DNA of 64,000 bases from Amycolatopsis thailandensis (GTDB taxonomy: Bacteria > Actinomycetota > Actinomycetes > Mycobacteriales > Pseudonocardiaceae), in the NCBI RefSeq assembly GCF_002234405.1, contig NZ_NMQT01000072.1, forward strand, positions 25,281 through 89,280, in the 5' to 3' direction. Each line of letters begins with the position of its first letter. Position 1 is the stretch's first letter. This document shows, piece after piece, positions 16,140-23,960 of the stretch. The notes beneath the pieces were generated by a model. The model did no database searches, had not been told where the DNA came from, and saw nothing but the letters and a program-made list of their open reading frames with translations. The position numbers were made by a program, and so were the translations under genes.

Positions 16140-16514
16140 GCGATCCCTTCCGCCCACCGGAGATACCCTCTCCGCAAGCTAACACGAGAGCGCCTCCGCA
16201 TCCCGCGACCGGCCTTCAGAGTCAGCGGGACCGCCCGTTCGGGCAGGATTCCGACAGTGAATACTTCCCGGTAGTAATACTTGGACTTCACCTTCCTTGA
16301 AATACGTGTCACAAAACAGCCCCATCGTAATCCGCATACGCATTTTGTTGACAGGCAGTCAACACTGCGCCCGAACAGTGTTCACCAAGCAACCGGGTGA
16401 CGGACCACCACGAACGGGCAGCCAGTTTATCCGAAAAAGCAAATAATATTGCCTTCAGCGGAAACCGAATGGTGAAGTCGATTTTCGAGGGTCAACGGGG
16501 AGGAAAGTGACTCC
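16140..16514. promoter_or_regulatory. Divergent promoter region with palindromes, CAP gene / ROK gene
   Basis: 375 bp, AT-richer than its surroundings, with no gene seen. TTGACaggcaGTCAA (16348-16362) is a palindrome containing a -35-like TTGACA. AACACTG (16361-16367) and CAGTGTT (16376-16382) form a second, abutting inverted repeat. These are good operator candidates for the ROK repressor encoded to the right (inference). The ROK start has GGGGAGGAAAG upstream. Confidence 0.5.
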
Positions 16515-17681
16515 ATGCGCGGCGAAGCCGGCCGGGAAATGCGCCGTTATAATCGATCTTCGGTGCTGACCACCCTGTACCACGAAGGTCCGTCGAGCCG
16601 GGTGGAACTCAGTGACGCGACCGGCCTGAGCTGCTCGGTGGTGAGCCGGGTGGTCAGCGAGTTACTTTCGAACCGGGTGATCCGGACGGTCGGAGCCGCC
16701 GACTCGCGAGGAGGACGGCCGCGAATCCTGGTCGAGGTGAATCCCGCCTACGGTTCGGTGGTCGGCGTCGACGTGACCGAGGACAATGTCCAAATAGGTC
16801 TCTACGATTTCGCTCTGCGACAGCAAGCGGTTTCGCATTTCCGCGCTCCCGGCAGTCTGTCGGACGTCGGCGCGCTTTCCCAGCGGATCATCGCCGGGCT
16901 ACGGTCGGTCGAACGCGCGGCGAAGACGACACGCGGCGCCATCATCGGCGCCGGAGTCGCCGTGCCCGGCCCGATCGGCCTACCCGCCGGCGCGGAGCTG
17001 GCGACCGAATTGGCCGGGCGCAGCGGCCTGCGCATCGTCCTCGGCGACAACCGGGTGCGATCGCTGGCACGCGCCGAAGGCTGGCTGGGCGCGGCGGGCA
17101 AGGCCGGTCGCACAGCGGTCGTGGTGCTCGAAGCCGAGGCACATGTCGTCCTGGTCGAAGATCGGCGGATCGAGTGGTCCGGCGATTGGGGCCACACGAC
17201 CTTGGTCTACGACGGACGGCCTTGCCGGTGCGGTGCGCGCGGATGCGCGGAGACCTACATCGGGGCCGACGGAGTACTCGAACGCCACCGTCAGCTCTCC
17301 GGCGGCACACCGAAGCCGGGTTCCAAGGCGGGCCGCCGACTCCTGACTGCTCCCCATCCGGAACTCGCCCGCGAGACCGTCGGTTATCTCGGCGCTTCCA
17401 TCGCCGGAATGACGAATCTTCTGCAGCCCGAGCGCGTCGTCCTCACCGGCTGGTTCGGCCGCGCATTGACCGAACGGCATCTCGACGAACTTCGCGAGAA
17501 CCTCGCCCAACGCGCGCTCGGGCCCACGACGATCGAGGCGGGCCTGGCCACCGCGGCCACCGCCCGGATCGGAGCGGCGGCGCTGCCGATCTGCGCCTTT
17601 CTGGAGTACGGACAGGATCCGCGCAAAGTCATCCCGCTGGAAGACGGCAGGCCCGCCGGTTTTCCCTACGCGGTCCCGTGA
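16515..17681 (+). CDS. ROK-family transcriptional repressor (NagC/XylR type)
   Basis: 388 aa. An N-terminal winged HTH (residues about 10-70: VLTTLYHEGPSSRVELSDAT, then SVVSRVVSELLSNRVI) is followed by the ROK sugar-kinase fold. The ROK zinc signature is present as CRCGARGCAETY. The region that holds the catalytic Asp in true ROK kinases (usually a D-N/D-A-N pattern) reads LGDNRVRSLARAEGW, so kinase activity is doubtful and a purely regulatory role is likely. ROK repressors usually sense sugars or amino sugars. No sugar-uptake genes are adjacent, so the target is unknown; palindromes upstream suggest autoregulation. Confidence 0.9.
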   Translation: MRGEAGREMRRYNRSSVLTTLYHEGPSSRVELSDATGLSCSVVSRVVSELLSNRVIRTVGAADSRGGRPRILVEVNPAYGSVVGVDVTEDNVQIGLYDFALRQQAVSHFRAPGSLSDVGALSQRIIAGLRSVERAAKTTRGAIIGAGVAVPGPIGLPAGAELATELAGRSGLRIVLGDNRVRSLARAEGWLGAAGKAGRTAVVVLEAEAHVVLVEDRRIEWSGDWGHTTLVYDGRPCRCGARGCAETYIGADGVLERHRQLSGGTPKPGSKAGRRLLTAPHPELARETVGYLGASIAGMTNLLQPERVVLTGWFGRALTERHLDELRENLAQRALGPTTIEAGLATAATARIGAAALPICAFLEYGQDPRKVIPLEDGRPAGFPYAVP

Positions 17682-17802
17682 TCGGACTCGTGTCGCGACC
17701 CACCGACCGTGGCCGGGTTTCGCGACGAGATGGGCTGCGCGGCAGCGGATCCTCTCCGGCTTGCGAAGAGCCGTAGGGCAAAGGTGTCCTGTCGGGTGGC
17801 AA

Positions 17803-17857
17803 GTCCGTGAAGGCCTCCTTCCTTACTCTCAAGGTAGGAAAGGAGGCCTTCACGGAC
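17803..17857. terminator. Hairpin, AAGGCCTCCTT family, second copy
   Basis: GTCCGTGAAGGCCTCCTT (from 17803) pairs perfectly with the end of the element at 17857 over 18 bp. It is a relative of the hairpin at 11793-11853, sharing the GTGAAGGCCTCCTTCCTT / AAGGAGGCCTTCA core. Confidence 0.7.
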
Positions 17858-17880
17858 CGGCGCTCGGGGGCATCAGCGAG

Positions 17881-17927
17881 GTGAAGGGAGCTTTCCCCTC
17901 ATCGCACGCGCGGAAAGTCCCCTTCAC
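17881..17927. terminator. Hairpin, GAAGGGGACTTTCC family, decayed copy
   Basis: GTGAAGGGAGCTTTCC (17881-17896) pairs with GGAAAGTCCCCTTCAC (17912-17927) with mismatch at the centre. It is a relative of 11921-11971. Confidence 0.55.
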
Positions 17928-17970
17928 CACACGTGGTGCGGTCTTCGTGGGCGACGGAAGGCCCGGACAC

Positions 17971-17993
17971 GTCGCGAAAGCCACTTTCACGAC
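17971..17993. repeat. Short GAAAGCCACTTTC palindrome
   Basis: GTCGcGAAAG-CCA-CTTTCaCGAC, a compact version of the arm of the 11672 hairpin. A similar one is at 36797-36824. Confidence 0.5.
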
Positions 17994-18277
17994 GTCCCAG
18001 CGCGGACGGCTCCCCGCGCGGACCACCCACCCACGGGCACGCCGTCTTCAACCCTCATCACCGCAGAGGGCCAAGCGGGCACGGCATCCTTTACGAACAT
18101 TCGAGGCCACGTCGCGTACGAGCTCTCGAACGAAGCGGCCGCCGGTGCCGTGAGGGCACTCCCGTTGTCCGAAAGATCACCGGTTTCCCTTTGACCGGGG
18201 CCGTCGGCCCTACGGTTGGCCTGTCGGCGGAGTTACGGTGATCCTAGGTGTCCGAGCGCCGCGGACGACCACGACGG

Positions 18278-18333
18278 CCGGCGAACGCGACCCGGACCCG
18301 GACCCTGTCCACTTTCGCGTTCGCCGGCCGTCT
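18278..18333. terminator. Hairpin after the transglycosylase gene
   Basis: CGGCCGGCGAACGCGA and TCGCGTTCGCCGGCCG form a perfect 16-bp stem about 12 nt beyond the stop of the minus-strand gene at 18345. The loop is long (about 24 nt) and contains a CCGGAC-type direct repeat. Confidence 0.7.
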
Positions 18334-18344
18334 ACGGGTTCCGG

Positions 18345-19439
18345 TCAGTAGCCCCGGTAGGCACCGCCTGCCGCCATCGCCTGCAGGCCGGGCACCTCGC
18401 CGATCGAACCGTAGCGGTCGAGCGCGTATCGCACTCCCGCGATGATGTTGTCGACCGGGTTGTAGATGTCGTCGTGTCCCGGAAGTTTGTGCGCCTCGAA
18501 CGTCGGGTCGATGCACTGCATGAGCCCCTTCGACGGATGTCCCGCCGCCGCGTTGGAATCCCAGAGATTGATCGCGTTGGGGTTCCCGCTCGATTCGTGC
18601 TGGATGATCGCCCAGATGCTCGCGATATCCGCTTCGGACACCGGTATGCCGACGGCTTGAAGTTCCTTGATGGCTTCCAGGATCCACTGGTGGACGTCGC
18701 CCGGCGGCATCGCGGCGGGCGGCCCTCCGCTCGTCGTCGCGGGCGCGCTCGCCCCACCTCCGCCTGCCCCACCACCGCTCGTGCTCGGCGCGGCGCCCTT
18801 GCGCGAGGTGCCGACGACGGGCTTCCCCACCGCGGAGAAGGTTCCGCCGGTGTGCCGGCTCATCACCTCTCGGGTTCGCCCGATCGCCGTGTCCGCCTCG
18901 GTGGCGAGCCGGTCGAGGTCTTCGCCCGCGGCGCGGGCCGCCGTGGCCGCACGCTCGGCGGCTTCGGCCAGAATCGTGGTGGACGGCTTCTCCGGCGGCA
19001 CCGCACCGACGACCTGCCGGTTGACGGCGTCCTGCCGCGTCTCGGCTTTGGCCGCCGCTGCGGCCGCTTCGCTGTCGATCTGCCGGATCTCGCGCCGGGC
19101 CGCTTCGACCCGCTCCCCCGCCGAGGTCCGGATGCCGCCGAGCCGCTCCCGGAGCGCCGAGAGATCGTCGGCGACCGAACCGAGGCTGCCGCGGAGCCGG
19201 CCGCCGGCACCGGCGAGTTCGTCCACATAGCCGTAGAAGCCTTCGGCGGTCTGCCCGCTCCAGGCACCTTCACGTAGTCCGGTGATGGCGGCGCGAAGCC
19301 CGCTCGCGTGGCCATCGAGTCGTTCGGCGGCCTGTCGGAAACTTCTAGCCGTTTCCTCGACGCGCTCCGGTTCGAGGGCTTCGAGCCGCGCGGCTTTCTC
19401 CTCGACCGCACCCCATTCGGGTGGCATCGGCGCGGTCAT
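18345..19439 (-). CDS. WXG100-like / lytic transglycosylase fusion (ESX-associated)
   Basis: 364 aa from ATG 19439, which overlaps the upstream stop (ATGA). The N-terminal ~190 residues are helical, with a WSGQTAEGF (WxG) turn as in WXG100/ESX proteins, then a coiled-coil stretch. A Gly/Ala/Ser/Pro linker (residues about 215-245) leads to a C-terminal SLT-type goose-lysozyme-like domain: IWAIIQHESSGNPNAINLWD, with the catalytic Glu in QHES, then SKGLMQCIDPTF and DNIIAGVRYALDRYG. It probably cleaves peptidoglycan and is itself exported by ESX. This two-gene unit stands apart from both ESX blocks of the window. Confidence 0.85.
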   Translation of the reverse strand: MTAPMPPEWGAVEEKAARLEALEPERVEETARSFRQAAERLDGHASGLRAAITGLREGAWSGQTAEGFYGYVDELAGAGGRLRGSLGSVADDLSALRERLGGIRTSAGERVEAARREIRQIDSEAAAAAAKAETRQDAVNRQVVGAVPPEKPSTTILAEAAERAATAARAAGEDLDRLATEADTAIGRTREVMSRHTGGTFSAVGKPVVGTSRKGAAPSTSGGGAGGGGASAPATTSGGPPAAMPPGDVHQWILEAIKELQAVGIPVSEADIASIWAIIQHESSGNPNAINLWDSNAAAGHPSKGLMQCIDPTFEAHKLPGHDDIYNPVDNIIAGVRYALDRYGSIGEVPGLQAMAAGGAYRGY

Positions 19440-19822
19440 CGGATCTCGTCCAGCCAGGCGTTGCCGACCTCGGGGGTGTCTCGCGGCGGTGAAGCCGGTA
19501 CAGGATCCGCTGAGGCCGCACCGGTGGCGTGGTGCACGACCCGCGCGTTGTCCGTGTCGACGCCCTGGGCCTCCTGGGCGGTCTGCCGCAACTTGGCGGC
19601 CGAGCGGTCCAGGTGCTCGATGGCGTGCCCGAACTCCCCGTGCACGCCGGCGTGGAAGCCGGAGACCGACGCGTGCGCGCCGTCGCCCGAGCCGAGCCCG
19701 CCGAACGGATTGCTCGCGCCGGCGCCATCCCCCAGCAGGGTGCGCGCCCGGTCCAGTTCGTCCCTGAGCGCGGCCAGCCGCTTGCTCGCCGCTTCCATCG
19801 CCGCAACGTCGTACTGGACCAC
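19436..19822 (-). CDS. WXG100-like small protein (partner of transglycosylase fusion)
   Basis: 128 aa from a GTG at 19822, chosen because GGAGGAG lies 7 nt upstream; the frame stays open to 19933. It is helical, with AASKRLAALRDELDRARTLL and a later HAIEHLDRSAAKLRQTAQEA. It lacks a strict WxG, but its length and two-helix pattern match ESX-associated small proteins. It ends PEVGNAWLDEIR, with the stop overlapping the next start. It is probably co-secreted or acts as a partner of the transglycosylase (inference). Confidence 0.7.
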   Translation of the reverse strand: MVQYDVAAMEAASKRLAALRDELDRARTLLGDGAGASNPFGGLGSGDGAHASVSGFHAGVHGEFGHAIEHLDRSAAKLRQTAQEAQGVDTDNARVVHHATGAASADPVPASPPRDTPEVGNAWLDEIR

Positions 19823-19947
19823 GACCGTCTCCTCCGGACTCGTTCCTCGGCTGAGGTTCCCCCGGTGACGGCCGGACACAAGGGCCGTGTGGCGGCACAA
19901 GCGTCCTTTGGAGGGAAATCCTCCGCTGATCACGAACGGACGGTCGA

Positions 19948-20919
19948 TCAGTGACGGCCGCGCAGCACCGTCTCGACGTACTCCCGATCAGTCGACGGAA
20001 GCCACCAGGATTCCCACGGCGGGATGAGCCAGCCCAGTTCGGTGGCGGCGTCGCGAACGACCTGGACCGCGCGGGTGATCGCGCCGTCCGCCCGATCCGG
20101 CCGCCACAGCAGCGAGAACGGGTACAGCGGGACGGGGTCGACCACCGGGATCACGACGACACCGTCGGGCACCGGTGCGGTCAGCGGAGCGATGGCGGGC
20201 AGACCGTAGGCCAGGATCGCCGCGTTGGCGGCACTGCGCCCGTGGCCATGCAGCTTCTCGGCATGGGTCAGGCCGAACTCTTCGGCGAGTTCCTCGTTCC
20301 AGTTGTGCCAGTCGAGCGCGCGATCGGAGGTGTGGAGCAGCAACGGATGCGCCTGCAGTTCCCGCATCCGGAGTTCCGCGCGGCCTTCCAGCGGGTGGCC
20401 CTCCGGCACGACCAGACCGTGCGGCTCCAGGCGCACCAGTTCGTGCTGGATCGACTTCGGCAGCACCATTCCCGGCCAGTTCACCCGCCCGAACGCCATG
20501 TCGAGCCTGCCCTGCGCGAGGTCGGGGAGCGCTCCCGCGAGCCCCTGTCCTTGAAGGACCTCAAGGGGTTGCCCGGACAGCCGTTCGCGAAGTACCTGTG
20601 CGATCGCGTTGGTCACCAGGCCTTCGGTGATCACGTCGATCCGCAGCGGCAGTGCCGTGCGCCCGAGCGCCGTGACGAGGTCCTCGGCGTCGGCGAGCAG
20701 CCTGCGTCCGCGTTCCACGAAGACCGCCCCCGCGTCGGTCACTTCGACGTGCCGGCGGTCGCGGATGAACAGGACCACGCCGAGCCGCTGTTCCAGCTGG
20801 CCGATCTGGGCGGACAGCGTCTGCTGGGCGATGAGCAGCCGATTCGCCGCGCGCCCGAAATGCAGTTCTTCGGCCAGTGCGACGGCGTATCGCACCAGCC
20901 GCAGGTCGAGGTCGGTCAC
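19948..20919 (-). CDS. LysR-family transcriptional regulator
   Basis: 323 aa. N-terminal winged HTH: LVRYAVALAEELHFGRAANR, then QQTLSAQIGQLEQRLGVVLF; the remaining ~230 residues form the periplasmic-binding-like effector domain (start of domain PLRIDVITEG). LysR proteins typically control a divergent neighbour; here that is the sigma-factor gene at 21153 across 233 bp, so it may regulate that gene (inference). Confidence 0.92.
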   Translation of the reverse strand: MTDLDLRLVRYAVALAEELHFGRAANRLLIAQQTLSAQIGQLEQRLGVVLFIRDRRHVEVTDAGAVFVERGRRLLADAEDLVTALGRTALPLRIDVITEGLVTNAIAQVLRERLSGQPLEVLQGQGLAGALPDLAQGRLDMAFGRVNWPGMVLPKSIQHELVRLEPHGLVVPEGHPLEGRAELRMRELQAHPLLLHTSDRALDWHNWNEELAEEFGLTHAEKLHGHGRSAANAAILAYGLPAIAPLTAPVPDGVVVIPVVDPVPLYPFSLLWRPDRADGAITRAVQVVRDAATELGWLIPPWESWWLPSTDREYVETVLRGRH

Positions 20920-21152
20920 CGGGTGACAGTATCCCGCTGTCAGAGACGGCTACAAGAAACGCGCCCGGCGGCGGACCACTCGATCGGATGACAATCCTTC
21001 ACTTCGGCGGTCCGTGCGGGAAACCCCTACGTCTCGTCCCGGCGCTCGACGTGCTTTGTGCGGCTTCGCATCATGGCGGAACGAGAGAACCGGAACGCAC
21101 GCGAACGTCCGTTCGCGGTGCCCATCCCGGGCCCGGCCGGACGGAGCATCCG
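20920..21152. promoter_or_regulatory. Divergent intergenic region, LysR / sigma factor
   Basis: 233 bp with no gene, serving both divergent genes. ACGGAG lies upstream of the sigma-factor ATG. No clear LysR box (T-N11-A) could be assigned with confidence. Confidence 0.4.
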
Positions 21153-21794
21153 ATGACCATGTCCTGTATCGACGCGCCCGCGAACGGCACGAACGTCGAA
21201 TTGCTCCGCCTGGCGCGGGAGGCCCAGCTGGACTTGTCACGGCCGGAACGGGGGGCCCGGACGGGGCAGGCCGTGAACGAACTGCTGCGCCTCGTGTACC
21301 CGAAGATCCTTGCGTACTGCCGGATTCGGCTCGGCCCGGACACCTATCGGATGTGCACCGCCGACGACGTGGCCCAGGAGACGGCGATGGCCTTGCTCAC
21401 CGCGTTGCCCCGGTTCCACGATCAGGGCACGTCGTTCCTGGGCTACGTCTACCGCATCGCCGAATACAAGGTCGTCGACGCCCGGCGGCGGCACCAGCGC
21501 GACCGGGCGAAACCGGTCGCCACGCCGCCCGAGCGGCCGCAGCCCGGACCGTCTCCGGAGGACCATCTCCTCACCGAGGAGTTCCTTGCCCGGCTGCACG
21601 CCCTGCTCCGCTACCTTTCCGACAATCAGCGCAACGCCGTGTGGCTCAGGGTCTTCGAAGGGCTTTCCGCCATCGAGGCAGCGGAGCGGCTGGATTCCAC
21701 ACCGGGCTCGGTCCGGGTCGCCGTCCACCGCGCCCTGCGCCGGCTTCGACGCCTGATCCCGCCGTCCGACCCGCTGGTGCGAGCGCCACGATGA
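21153..21794 (+). CDS. RNA polymerase sigma factor, SigD/ShbA-like
   Basis: 213 aa from ATG 21153. Region 2 is clear: CTADDVAQETAMALLTALPR, then FLGYVYRIAEYKVVDARRRH. Region 4 is FLARLHALLRYLSDNQRNAV followed by EGLSAIEAAERLDSTPGSV. The ADDVAQE...LTALP string is typical of the actinobacterial SigD/ShbA group, which in mycobacteria relates to stationary-phase expression and in Streptomyces to hrdB control. No anti-sigma gene follows. The target regulon is not deducible here. Confidence 0.9.
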   Translation: MTMSCIDAPANGTNVELLRLAREAQLDLSRPERGARTGQAVNELLRLVYPKILAYCRIRLGPDTYRMCTADDVAQETAMALLTALPRFHDQGTSFLGYVYRIAEYKVVDARRRHQRDRAKPVATPPERPQPGPSPEDHLLTEEFLARLHALLRYLSDNQRNAVWLRVFEGLSAIEAAERLDSTPGSVRVAVHRALRRLRRLIPPSDPLVRAPR

Positions 21795-21834
21795 AACCGG
21801 GGTGCCGACGGGAACTCCGGCACCCCGGCCCACT

Positions 21835-23241
21835 TCATCGGGATCGCGTCGGCGCCCGTCCGGCGACCACGCGGTTGCGCGACACCAGCCGCCAGCCCAC
21901 GGCGAGCACCACCACGACCACCGGGATGGAATAGAAGGCGATCTTCTCCGGACCGGTCGAGAAGCCCATCAACACCAGTACGAGTCCCAGGAAGCCGAGT
22001 GTCAGCCAGCCCGTATACGGTGCGCCGGGCATGCGATACGACGGTTGTTCGATCTCCCCCGCGAGCACGGCCTTGCGCAACCGCATCTGGCAGATGAGCA
22101 GGGTGGCCCAGGTACTCACGACACCGATCGACGAGACGGCGACGGCGATGTCGAACGCCTCGGTGGGCACCAGGTAGTTGAGGCCCACGCCGAGCAGGTA
22201 GGCCCCGGCGGTGAACAGGATCCCGCCGAACGGCACCTGACGGCGGTTCATCCGCCCGACGAAGGCCGGTGCTTCGCCCTTTTCCGCCAGCGCCCGCAGG
22301 ATGCGCCCGGTCGAATAGAGCCCCGAGTTGCAGCTCGACAACGCCGCGGTCAGCACCACCGCGTTCATCACGTCGCCGATCCCCGGGATACCGAGCAGGG
22401 TGAACACGGTGACGAACGGGCTTTCGCCACCCCGATAGGCCGACCACGGCAGCAGCATGGTGAGCAGGACCACCGAACCGACGTAGAAGATCGCGATCCG
22501 CCAGACCACACCGTTGATCGCCTTCGGCAGCACCTTCTCCGGGTTCTTGGTCTCCCCGGCCGTGATGCCGACGACCTCGATCGCCGCGTACGCGAAGACG
22601 ACCGCCTGGAGGGTCATCAACGTGATGCCGATTCCGCTCGGGAAGAAGCCGCCGTGCCCGGTCAGGTTGTGCACACCGGCCGTGGTGTCACCGACCTGCG
22701 CGGCCGAGAGCACCAGGCCCGCGCCGACCGCGAGGAAGACGACGATGGCGAGCACCTTGATGACCGAGAACCAGAATTCGAGCTCGCCGAACAGCCGCAC
22801 CGACAGCATGTTGACCCCGAGCAGCACCCCGAGGGCGATCAGCGCGGTGACCCACTGCGGTACGTCCGGCAACCACTTGTGGACGTAGATCGCCACCGCC
22901 GTGATCTCCGCGATACCCGTCATCGCCCAGTTCAGCCAGTACATCCAGCCCGCGGCGAAACCGGCCCATGGCCCGATGAACCGCCGCGCGTAGGTGACGA
23001 AACTCCCCGACGACGGGTTGTGCAGCACCAACTCGCCGAGGGCACGCATCACGAAGTAGGCCGCGATACCGCACACGGCGTAGGACAGGATCAGCGCCGG
23101 CCCGGCCTGGGCCAGCCGCCCGCCCGCGCCGAGGAACAGCCCGACGCCGATCGCACCCCCGATCGCGATCATCTGGACATGGCGATTGCCGAGGGATTTC
23201 GAATACTCTTCCTTGCTTTTTTCCTGCACAGCCGGATCCAT
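21835..23241 (-). CDS. APC-family amino acid permease (asparagine/GABA permease type)
   Basis: 468 aa from ATG 23241. Twelve hydrophobic segments are expected; the first carries the family signature GGAIGVGLFLGAGGRL, and a later loop reads AGETKNPEKVLPKAINGV. The SLGNRHVQMIAIGG start and NYLVPTEAFDIAVAVSSIG stretch are like AnsP/GabP-type transporters, which take up amino acids with protons. Substrate cannot be fixed. The ATG lacks an obvious Shine-Dalgarno. Convergent with the sigma-factor gene (40 bp apart). Confidence 0.9.
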   Translation of the reverse strand: MDPAVQEKSKEEYSKSLGNRHVQMIAIGGAIGVGLFLGAGGRLAQAGPALILSYAVCGIAAYFVMRALGELVLHNPSSGSFVTYARRFIGPWAGFAAGWMYWLNWAMTGIAEITAVAIYVHKWLPDVPQWVTALIALGVLLGVNMLSVRLFGELEFWFSVIKVLAIVVFLAVGAGLVLSAAQVGDTTAGVHNLTGHGGFFPSGIGITLMTLQAVVFAYAAIEVVGITAGETKNPEKVLPKAINGVVWRIAIFYVGSVVLLTMLLPWSAYRGGESPFVTVFTLLGIPGIGDVMNAVVLTAALSSCNSGLYSTGRILRALAEKGEAPAFVGRMNRRQVPFGGILFTAGAYLLGVGLNYLVPTEAFDIAVAVSSIGVVSTWATLLICQMRLRKAVLAGEIEQPSYRMPGAPYTGWLTLGFLGLVLVLMGFSTGPEKIAFYSIPVVVVVLAVGWRLVSRNRVVAGRAPTRSR

Positions 23242-23900
23242 CAAAATCCAATCATCATCAAAACAGGACGGACATTTCTTGAGGTTCCACGCAGCAGGGG
23301 CCGAAGAACCATTTCTCGACGGCGGGCACATACGCACCAGCAAGGAAAAACAAGCACGCACGCTCGACGACAGCCGCGCCATATCGCCGTTGTCCGGAGT
23401 CGGACCGGGCGACTCTACTGAACGGCCGCATTCATTCGAAACGGTCAAGTGAATGCGGTAGGGGAAACCCCCACCAACATCCGGCGACGACGATGCGAAT
23501 GCACGTGCAGCGCTTACGTCGAATTGTGTTCATAGAGTTCTCCGGAACATTTCATCGCAACGCTTTCACGGGAACTCGTCGCGTGCTAAGGCACGACAGC
23601 CGGGCCGGGTCACCCCACAGCCGGAACGGATGACCGCGCGCGTTCGGCGCGAATCACCGCGCCGGACGGGCAAAACCGCAGGCCAGGGCCGGTGCGGCCA
23701 GCCCGGGGTCACACAGTCGCGCGCCTGCTCAGGACACCCCTGCGGGCCGAACCCTGTGGTTCGACCACACAGTTCGGCCCCTGAGGCTTCTCGTACCCCC
23801 TCGGCAAGCCCCTCACGAGGTAAAAAGTCCCATCGGATGTTCTCCCGGCCAGGCCCGATGGCCCGCGAGCGGAGACCGATCGACCCAGGAGGAGGGCGCC
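23242..23900. other. Long divergent intergenic region upstream of permease and SARP gene
   Basis: 659 bp with no supported gene. The left half is AT-richer and holds a 9-bp inverted repeat (CCGCATTCA...TGAATGCGG, about 23426-23458), in the likely permease promoter area. The right half holds the 23744-23780 hairpin and the strong AGGAGGAG ribosome site of the short leader ORF. Confidence 0.5.
23744..23780. promoter_or_regulatory. Compact hairpin in the SARP leader
   Basis: GGGCCGAAC (23744-23752) pairs with GTTCGGCCC (23772-23780), and the inner bases (CTGTGGT/ACCACA) continue the pairing to a very small loop. It lies about 175 nt before the SARP start, so it may be an attenuator/terminator in the 5' leader or an end signal for other transcription. 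Confidence 0.5.
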
Positions 23901-23960
23901 GTGCAACTCGATATGGACCTCCTCCGCCCCGCCACCCTCGAGACCCGGATCCAGCCATGA
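23901..23960 (+). CDS. 19-codon upstream ORF overlapping the SARP start
   Basis: GTG at 23901 preceded by AGGAGGAG (spacing about 6), encoding 19 residues (begins MQLDMDLLRPATL). Its TGA overlaps the SARP ATG as ATGA, while the SARP ATG has no good ribosome site of its own. This is the arrangement of a translated leader that couples ribosomes into the downstream gene. Whether the peptide itself acts is unknown. Confidence 0.45.
   Translation: MQLDMDLLRPATLETRIQP

Larger units (their letters stand above)
17682..18344. other. Gene-free stretch with dispersed-repeat hairpins
   Basis: 663 bp between the ROK stop and the 3' end of the transglycosylase gene (convergent). It holds the GGCAAAGGTGTCCTGTC motif (17777-17793) and hairpins at 17803-17857, 17881-17927 and 17971-17993, plus the 18278-18333 inverted repeat. 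No supported gene. Confidence 0.65.

Noticed and set aside
17682..18344. Insertion-sequence remnant suggested by paired inverted repeats
   Set aside because: The inverted repeats are single hairpins with short loops; there is no transposase fragment or target-site duplication.
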